Source: an uncultured marine group I thaumarchaeote
GTDB taxonomy: Archaea; Thermoproteota; Nitrososphaeria; Nitrososphaerales; Nitrosopumilaceae
Assembly: GCA_902511735.1 (NCBI GenBank)
Contig: CABXGK010000004.1
Coordinates: forward strand, 1 to 43,550
Direction of reading: 5' to 3'
Length of the DNA stretch: 43,550 bases
Position 1 is the stretch's first letter, and each line of letters starts with the position of its first letter. The notes under the pieces were generated by a model, which had not been told where the DNA came from, ran no database searches, and was given only the letters and a program-made list of their open reading frames with translations. The translations under genes were made by a program, and so were the position numbers. Below, one piece after another: positions 39,433 to 43,550 of this stretch.

Positions 39433-40026
39433 ATGAGTTACATGCCAGGCGCAACCGCTGTAGGTATTACATTTGATCAAGGTGTTGTATTTGCTAGTGA
39501 AAAAAGAATTGCTTATGGAAACTTTCTAGTTAGTAAATCTACAAAGAAAACTTTCCCAATAACTCCTAAAGTTGGAGCAACATGTGCTGGGTTAGTAGCT
39601 GACATGCAATTATTATCATTACAAATTTCTGCTTTGGCAAAAATTAGAAAAATGGATTTGAAACGTGACATTCCACCAAACACTATTGCAAAGATGATGT
39701 CAAACATGATGTATGAAAGAAGATACTTTCCATTATTGACTCAAGTAATTGTTGGCGGCATGATAGACAAACCTGTAATCTATACTCTTGATCCTCTTGG
39801 TTCTGTTTTGCCTGATGAATATGCTGCAGTAGGTACTGGTGCTGAAATGGCATTAGGTGTCTTAGATCCACAGTTCAAAGAAAACATGAATGAAAAAGAG
39901 GCTACAGATTTAGCTGTAAAAGCAGTTCGTTCTGCAACAATGAGGGATTCATTCAGTGGAGATGGAATTGATGTCTTAGTTGTTAACAAAGACGGAATTA
40001 CTGAATTCACAGAAGATGTCAAATAA
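39433..40026 (+). CDS. psmB: Proteasome beta subunit lacking the catalytic N-terminal Thr
   Basis: A 20S proteasome beta-type protein (197 aa). The N-terminus is MSYMPG followed by ATAVGIT, where active subunits have G/TTTVG; the residue at the processing site (residue 7, Thr1 in mature numbering) is Ala. The rest of the active site is kept: Glu at position 17 (ASEKR), Lys33 in STKK, and the RDSFSGDG segment. CAGLVADMQLL and YAAVGTGAEMALGVLD are typical. It is predicted to be a non-catalytic beta subunit that mixes with an active one encoded elsewhere. TATA-like CTTTTATTG at 39404-39412 lies about 25 nt upstream of the ATG. Confidence 0.87.
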   Translation: MSYMPGATAVGITFDQGVVFASEKRIAYGNFLVSKSTKKTFPITPKVGATCAGLVADMQLLSLQISALAKIRKMDLKRDIPPNTIAKMMSNMMYERRYFPLLTQVIVGGMIDKPVIYTLDPLGSVLPDEYAAVGTGAEMALGVLDPQFKENMNEKEATDLAVKAVRSATMRDSFSGDGIDVLVVNKDGITEFTEDVK

Positions 40027-40028
40027 TT

Positions 40029-40499
40029 CTATAGTGTTTTAGAAATTTCCCACGCCTTATCTGAAATATAGTGTAAATTTTTCAAAATCTCACCTTTGTC
40101 CATATTATCTAATTCTGAGCTATTCACCAATGATTTTCCAACAGCTAAAAATTTGTTTTGTGATTCTTCTACTATGCATACTATGTCATTTTTAGAAAAT
40201 TCTGTAAATTTTTTAATTCCTGGGCGCATGAGGTTTGCTCCTTTACACATGAATTTCACTGCCCCCATGTCTACTTGCACATATGGAAATTTTTCTAATG
40301 TTGTCGTTTCACTAAGAAATGGCAGATATTCGTCCTTGATTTTCAAAATTTTAACTTCACTATCTGTGATTAATTGCATCTCATCATCTATTTCATAGAC
40401 CTTGAGATTTTTTACTTTAGGTAGAGTAATTTTCCATTTTTCTGAGACAATTTTTAGTACTTGAGTTGTCTCACTTTTTGAAATTAGATTTGTTTTCAA
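40029..40499 (-). CDS. PUA-domain RNA-binding protein (156 aa)
   Basis: The C-terminal half is a PUA domain: YVQVDMGAVKFMCKGANLMR, PGIKKFTEFSKNDIVCIVEE and FLAVGKSLVNSSEL. The N-terminal half (about 1-75) is the pre-PUA region seen in archaeal MCT-1/Tma20-like proteins, with VYEIDDEMQLITDSEVKILK. Such proteins bind tRNA or the 40S/30S subunit in translation initiation and recycling. The ATG overlaps the stop of homoserine dehydrogenase as ATGA (40496-40499), so it is translationally coupled to an amino-acid biosynthesis gene. Confidence 0.85.
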   Translation of the reverse strand: MKTNLISKSETTQVLKIVSEKWKITLPKVKNLKVYEIDDEMQLITDSEVKILKIKDEYLPFLSETTTLEKFPYVQVDMGAVKFMCKGANLMRPGIKKFTEFSKNDIVCIVEESQNKFLAVGKSLVNSSELDNMDKGEILKNLHYISDKAWEISKTL

Positions 40500-41506
40500 G
40501 ATTTTGTAATCTCTTTTCTTATATCTATCAGGTCTCTAAGTATAGAACTTGCAGTTTCTGTTCCTCCTGCACCTCTACCAATTATTGTTTGAGTACCTGA
40601 GTGTTCGGATGTAAATGATATTGCATTTAATGTACCATTTACGCATAATGGGTCATTGATCTTGATTTCAATTGGAGCCACAGTTAGCTCTTTATCACAT
40701 GAAGCAATTAATTTCACTGCAGAACCATTCTTCTCTGCATTTTTAATATCGTTTGTGTTAACTTTACGTATGCCTTTTTTGATAATATCTGGCATTGTAA
40801 CTTTCATGCCCATTATCCAATTTGCTAGAATGACAAGTTTTGCAGCTGCATCTAATCCATCTAAATCAAGTGATTCATCAGCTTCAACATAACCCTTTGA
40901 TTTTGCATCTTTCAATGCATCTTCAAATGACATTCCTTCTGCCATATTTGTTAGTATGTAGTTTGTCGTGCCATTAAGAATTCCCTGAAATGACAATATT
41001 TTTTCTCCTCGCAAACTATTTTTCGCATAATCTAGAATTGGTGTTCCTCCACCAACTGTGCCACTAAATCTTAGCATAACTTGATTGTAATTAGCCAACT
41101 CCATTAATGATGGAAATGCAAGTGCTAGCGGTCCTTTGTTAACTGATATCACATGCATTTTCTTTTTCATTGCGGAAATAATATGGCTCATTCCTGGCTC
41201 TGCATCTTTGTAATTACTTGCTGTAGTTTCAATCAACACATCTGCATCAAAGTTTTCAATAATTTCTTTCCCTGGAATCTGTTTTATTGATTTATCATAC
41301 CCTCTTACTGTTCCAGATTGTTTTTTGATCTTGTTTAATTTCTTTAAATCCAATCCTGTTTCGTCATATGCACATCCTTTACTGTCAAATACGCCGACAA
41401 TCCGTGGCTTTAATCCAAATTTAGAATACAAATCATGTGTACGAGATTCTAAGAGCTCTGAAAAGCTTTGTGCAACTACTCCAAATCCACATAATATTAT
41501 TCTCAT
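40496..41506 (-). CDS. hom: Homoserine dehydrogenase
   Basis: Reduces aspartate semialdehyde to homoserine, the branch to Thr and Met. The 336 aa contain the NAD(P) motif at the start (MRIILCGFGVVAQSFSELLE), VLIETTASNYKDAEPG, HVISVNKGPLALAF, and the catalytic-domain segments SGTVGGGTPILDYAK, ILNGTTNYILTNMAEG and ADESLDLDGLDAAAKLVILA. It has no C-terminal ACT domain, so it is the short monofunctional form. It is co-transcribed with the PUA gene. Confidence 0.95.
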   Translation of the reverse strand: MRIILCGFGVVAQSFSELLESRTHDLYSKFGLKPRIVGVFDSKGCAYDETGLDLKKLNKIKKQSGTVRGYDKSIKQIPGKEIIENFDADVLIETTASNYKDAEPGMSHIISAMKKKMHVISVNKGPLALAFPSLMELANYNQVMLRFSGTVGGGTPILDYAKNSLRGEKILSFQGILNGTTNYILTNMAEGMSFEDALKDAKSKGYVEADESLDLDGLDAAAKLVILANWIMGMKVTMPDIIKKGIRKVNTNDIKNAEKNGSAVKLIASCDKELTVAPIEIKINDPLCVNGTLNAISFTSEHSGTQTIIGRGAGGTETASSILRDLIDIRKEITKS

Positions 41507-41531
41507 AGTATCGTAAAATCAAGTCGATTAT

Positions 41532-41930
41532 TTAATTTGACTTGTCTAATTTGAGAGATAATGAGTTGATACAGTATCGAAGTTTTGATGGTTCTGGACC
41601 GTCATCAAAAACATGACCTAAGTGTGAGCCACATTTTTTACAGTTAACCTCAACTCTAACCATTCCAAAACTTCTGTCTTCTATGTATTCAATTCGTTCA
41701 TCATCTTCTGGTTTGAAAAAACTTGGCCATCCTGTACCTGAGTCAAATTTTGTATCTGATGAAAATAATTCTATTCCGCATCCTCTACATTTGTAAACGC
41801 CATTATCTTTACAATCCCAATACATTCCTGTAAATGCGCGTTCTGTACCTTTCATTCTACAAACTTCATATTCTTCTGTATTCAATTCTTTTTTCCATTC
41901 TTCATCTGTTTTAGAAATTTTTTCAGTCAT
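41532..41930 (-). CDS. msrB: Peptide-methionine (R)-S-oxide reductase
   Basis: Repairs oxidised methionine. The 132 aa have the zinc-binding CxxC pairs (YKCRGCG and [12 protein letters not shown]), GTGWPSFF and the catalytic Cys in RYCINSLSL; the resolving Cys position is not certain. It overlaps the upstream ThyX-like gene by ATGA (41927-41930), forming an operon. Catalysis presumably draws on thioredoxin. Confidence 0.95.
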   Translation of the reverse strand: MTEKISKTDEEWKKELNTEEYEVCRMKGTERAFTGMYWDCKDNGVYKCRGCGIELFSSDTKFDSGTGWPSFFKPEDDERIEYIEDRSFGMVRVEVNCKKCGSHLGHVFDDGPEPSKLRYCINSLSLKLDKSN

Positions 41931-43537
41931 CGTTTGTTCCTTTTTTCTTCTGTTCTTTTTTCTGATTCAAATCTTTCTAATTCATATTTATTCATGTCAA
42001 CGAACTTCATTATTTTACTTAGTATCGGATGTTTTCTATTTATTGCCTGATACATTTTTTGTGCAACAATTCTATAATCCTGATGTCCTTGTGGAACTGT
42101 ACGTAACTCAATCATATGTACAGCTTCCCTCATATTCATTTTCATCATATATGGATAGTTGTATGCAAAATTTACAACATATTGTGCCTCTTCAGGAAAT
42201 TTCTTTTGAATTTTTTTGTAAACATGATTTGTATTATCCATACATTCTTTGAATTCTTTCTGTATTCCTAGATCCTTTATTTCCTGCGGCGTATCAAATC
42301 CATGATTTGTTGATAGTAACTGTCTTTCTAGTGTTAATGCTCTGTGTCTGTGAAAATCTCTGAACATTCCAAAATTTGTGACTAAATCAAATGTATACTC
42401 TGCCATTTCAAATGCACGTGATGGTCTGTGTCTTCTATTTTTTCGTAGGTTTGCCATTTCTGAAATAATTTTCTTTTTTCTATTAATTGGAATTTTCTTA
42501 ACTTGTTGTAAGATCTTCTCAAATGATATTCCTGGAGATTGTTCATAAATTATTGCAGAAATTACACTATTGATTACTTTGGTTTCTGAATCATTTTCTA
42601 CGAGTTTTACTACTTTTCCTTTAAATGGTGTGCCTGAAATTGAGGTTTTTGCTATTTTTTGTGCTGATTTTTTTACATTATTCAGATAATTTTGTAAAGC
42701 CTTTCCATATTTGTCATCGGATCTTCTAACAAATGATTTGATGGTTGTATTCAATTCATTTTTTATTTGTGATGCTAAATTATTTTCTTCTTTTAATTTT
42801 GATGCAAATAATATTGATAATAGATATTCAAAGGCTCTGCCATTTCCTGTAACTCCCACATTTGTTAATGTTGATGCTGGCAGTAAACTTCTTAGTGCAT
42901 CAAGTGCTTTTGCTTTTGTTGCAGCATTGTATATCCGCATTGATGATTTAATTATGGTTTCATCATTTATTGCGTTGAATTTTTTTTCTTTACCATCTTT
43001 ATCTTTAAATTTATAATTGTTAATAGAATCTCTTTCTCGAATTAATTTTAACATTGGTTCAATATTTTCAGAATAAACTTTAAAATCTAAATTACATGCA
43101 TCAATATAATCATCTGCAAATTTGGTTTTCATAATTGTTGGTTCATAAAGAAATTTGTATTTTCCTCTAATTTTTTTATCCCATGATACATATCGTGATG
43201 ATTTTTCTAAATACGAAAAACCAATTCTTCTGTCTTCAATTTTTTTTACTGCTATGTTTGAAAGTCCTTCAATTGCAATTTGTGCAATGCCTAATTCTGC
43301 AACTGAATCGTCACCATACTCCAGTAAAACTCTGTCATAAAATTCCTCACCGCGATTTTTATTTTTCAAAAATTCATCTAAGAAAATTTTTCTCATGCTT
43401 TTGTCTGTCCTACTATATCGTGACATCAATGCACCACGATCAACTTGTCTTGGTGTTATGACTGCAAAGACGTTTTTATCTGAATTTGAAAAATGTTTTT
43501 CTAAAATTTTTCTCTCATTCTTTGAAAATTCTGACAA
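41927..43537 (-). CDS. Tandem-domain ThyX-like (FAD-dependent thymidylate synthase family) protein
   Basis: At 536 aa it is about twice a normal ThyX. Two ThyX-like units follow each other. The first (about 30-240) has [14 protein letters not shown] at 103-116, which keeps the Ser-x2-Glu-x-Ser-x-Arg-Tyr half of the ThyX signature but has RRI for RHR. The second (about 340-510) has [13 protein letters not shown] at 396-408, keeping RHR but losing the Ser/Glu/Ser residues. It may make dTMP from dUMP as a pseudo-heteromeric enzyme, or have another flavin-linked role. It starts with TTG 43537; an upstream start beyond the window cannot be excluded. Confidence 0.75.
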   Translation of the reverse strand: MSEFSKNERKILEKHFSNSDKNVFAVITPRQVDRGALMSRYSRTDKSMRKIFLDEFLKNKNRGEEFYDRVLLEYGDDSVAELGIAQIAIEGLSNIAVKKIEDRRIGFSYLEKSSRYVSWDKKIRGKYKFLYEPTIMKTKFADDYIDACNLDFKVYSENIEPMLKLIRERDSINNYKFKDKDGKEKKFNAINDETIIKSSMRIYNAATKAKALDALRSLLPASTLTNVGVTGNGRAFEYLLSILFASKLKEENNLASQIKNELNTTIKSFVRRSDDKYGKALQNYLNNVKKSAQKIAKTSISGTPFKGKVVKLVENDSETKVINSVISAIIYEQSPGISFEKILQQVKKIPINRKKKIISEMANLRKNRRHRPSRAFEMAEYTFDLVTNFGMFRDFHRHRALTLERQLLSTNHGFDTPQEIKDLGIQKEFKECMDNTNHVYKKIQKKFPEEAQYVVNFAYNYPYMMKMNMREAVHMIELRTVPQGHQDYRIVAQKMYQAINRKHPILSKIMKFVDMNKYELERFESEKRTEEKRNKR

Positions 43538-43550
43538 TAATATTATTTTC

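Noticed and set aside
1-43550. tRNA/rRNA genes, CRISPR arrays, transposases, phage genes
   Set aside because: Intergenic regions are short and none shows a T-arm with an acceptor stem, regularly spaced repeats, or mobile-element proteins. Intron-containing tRNAs could escape reading by eye; a tRNAscan-SE run would settle it.

Overview
The window looks like a stretch of chromosome from a marine ammonia-oxidising archaeon of the Nitrosopumilus type (Thaumarchaeota/Nitrososphaerota). The DNA is A+T-rich and gene-dense. The information-processing genes are archaeal: EF-1A followed by ribosomal protein S10 and RNA polymerase subunit P, a DRG-type GTPase, the archaeal tRNA-splicing endonuclease, an archaeal ATP-dependent DNA ligase and a 20S proteasome beta subunit. 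Several proteins are characteristic of the lineage, notably a DnaJ-ferredoxin fusion, a 3-hydroxyacyl-CoA dehydrogenase fitting the 3-hydroxypropionate/4-hydroxybutyrate carbon-fixation cycle, and many very small zinc-finger proteins. Many genes have a TATA-like box about 23-30 nt before the start codon, which implies leaderless mRNAs; I used this to choose several start codons. All of this is read by eye; no database search was run.

Layout. 1-390: edge of an NTF2-like gene. 415-5300: branched-chain amino-acid operon (leader, ilvB, ilvN, leuA, leuB). 5305-12229: small ORF, aspS, a solitary peptide-type ABC ATPase, a structured intergenic segment, a methyltransferase, small zinc proteins, a VTT membrane protein, a 3-methyladenine glycosylase and a DRG GTPase. 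12303-16703: phosphoglycolate phosphatase, argS, a TPR protein, a secreted SIMPL protein and a stand-alone Lrp RAM domain. 16783-19757: TauE/SafE transporter, then an operon of a double-Rossmann SDR protein and a hotdog protein behind a palindromic operator. 19811-25083: two unknown proteins, endA with a DUF47/PhoU-like gene behind a second palindrome, DNA ligase, and the archaeal FBP aldolase/phosphatase. 25221-27066: EF-1A, S10, RpoP. 27063-34993: many small zinc-finger and unknown proteins with a SLOG protein, 3-hydroxyacyl-CoA dehydrogenase, HIT, DnaJ-ferredoxin, two cupins and a TPR protein. 35044-38783: queE, trmI, nnrD and an M20 peptidase. 38873-40026: a lysine/arginine/alanine-rich histone H1-like protein, a structured segment and a proteasome beta subunit lacking the catalytic threonine. 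40029-43537: PUA protein, homoserine dehydrogenase, msrB and a double-length ThyX-like protein.

Most notable observations: (1) the roughly 100-nt leader of ilvB appears to encode a peptide ending in ISLLVDLLL with three CTG codons, overlapping one hairpin and followed by another, as in bacterial branched-chain attenuators; (2) an SDR protein built like one half of the Chloroflexus malonyl-CoA reductase but without the usual catalytic Lys, controlled by a 21-bp palindrome at its transcription start; (3) a second, 25-bp palindrome before the DUF47-endA pair; (4) a tandem ThyX protein whose two halves each keep a different half of the signature motif; (5) a proteasome beta subunit with Ala at position 1; (6) an H1-like basic repeat protein; (7) two single TATA elements that each appear to serve two divergent genes.

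No rRNA, recognisable tRNA, CRISPR array, transposase or prophage gene was found. Several small genes that are easy to miss (20-59 codons) were read directly from the DNA.
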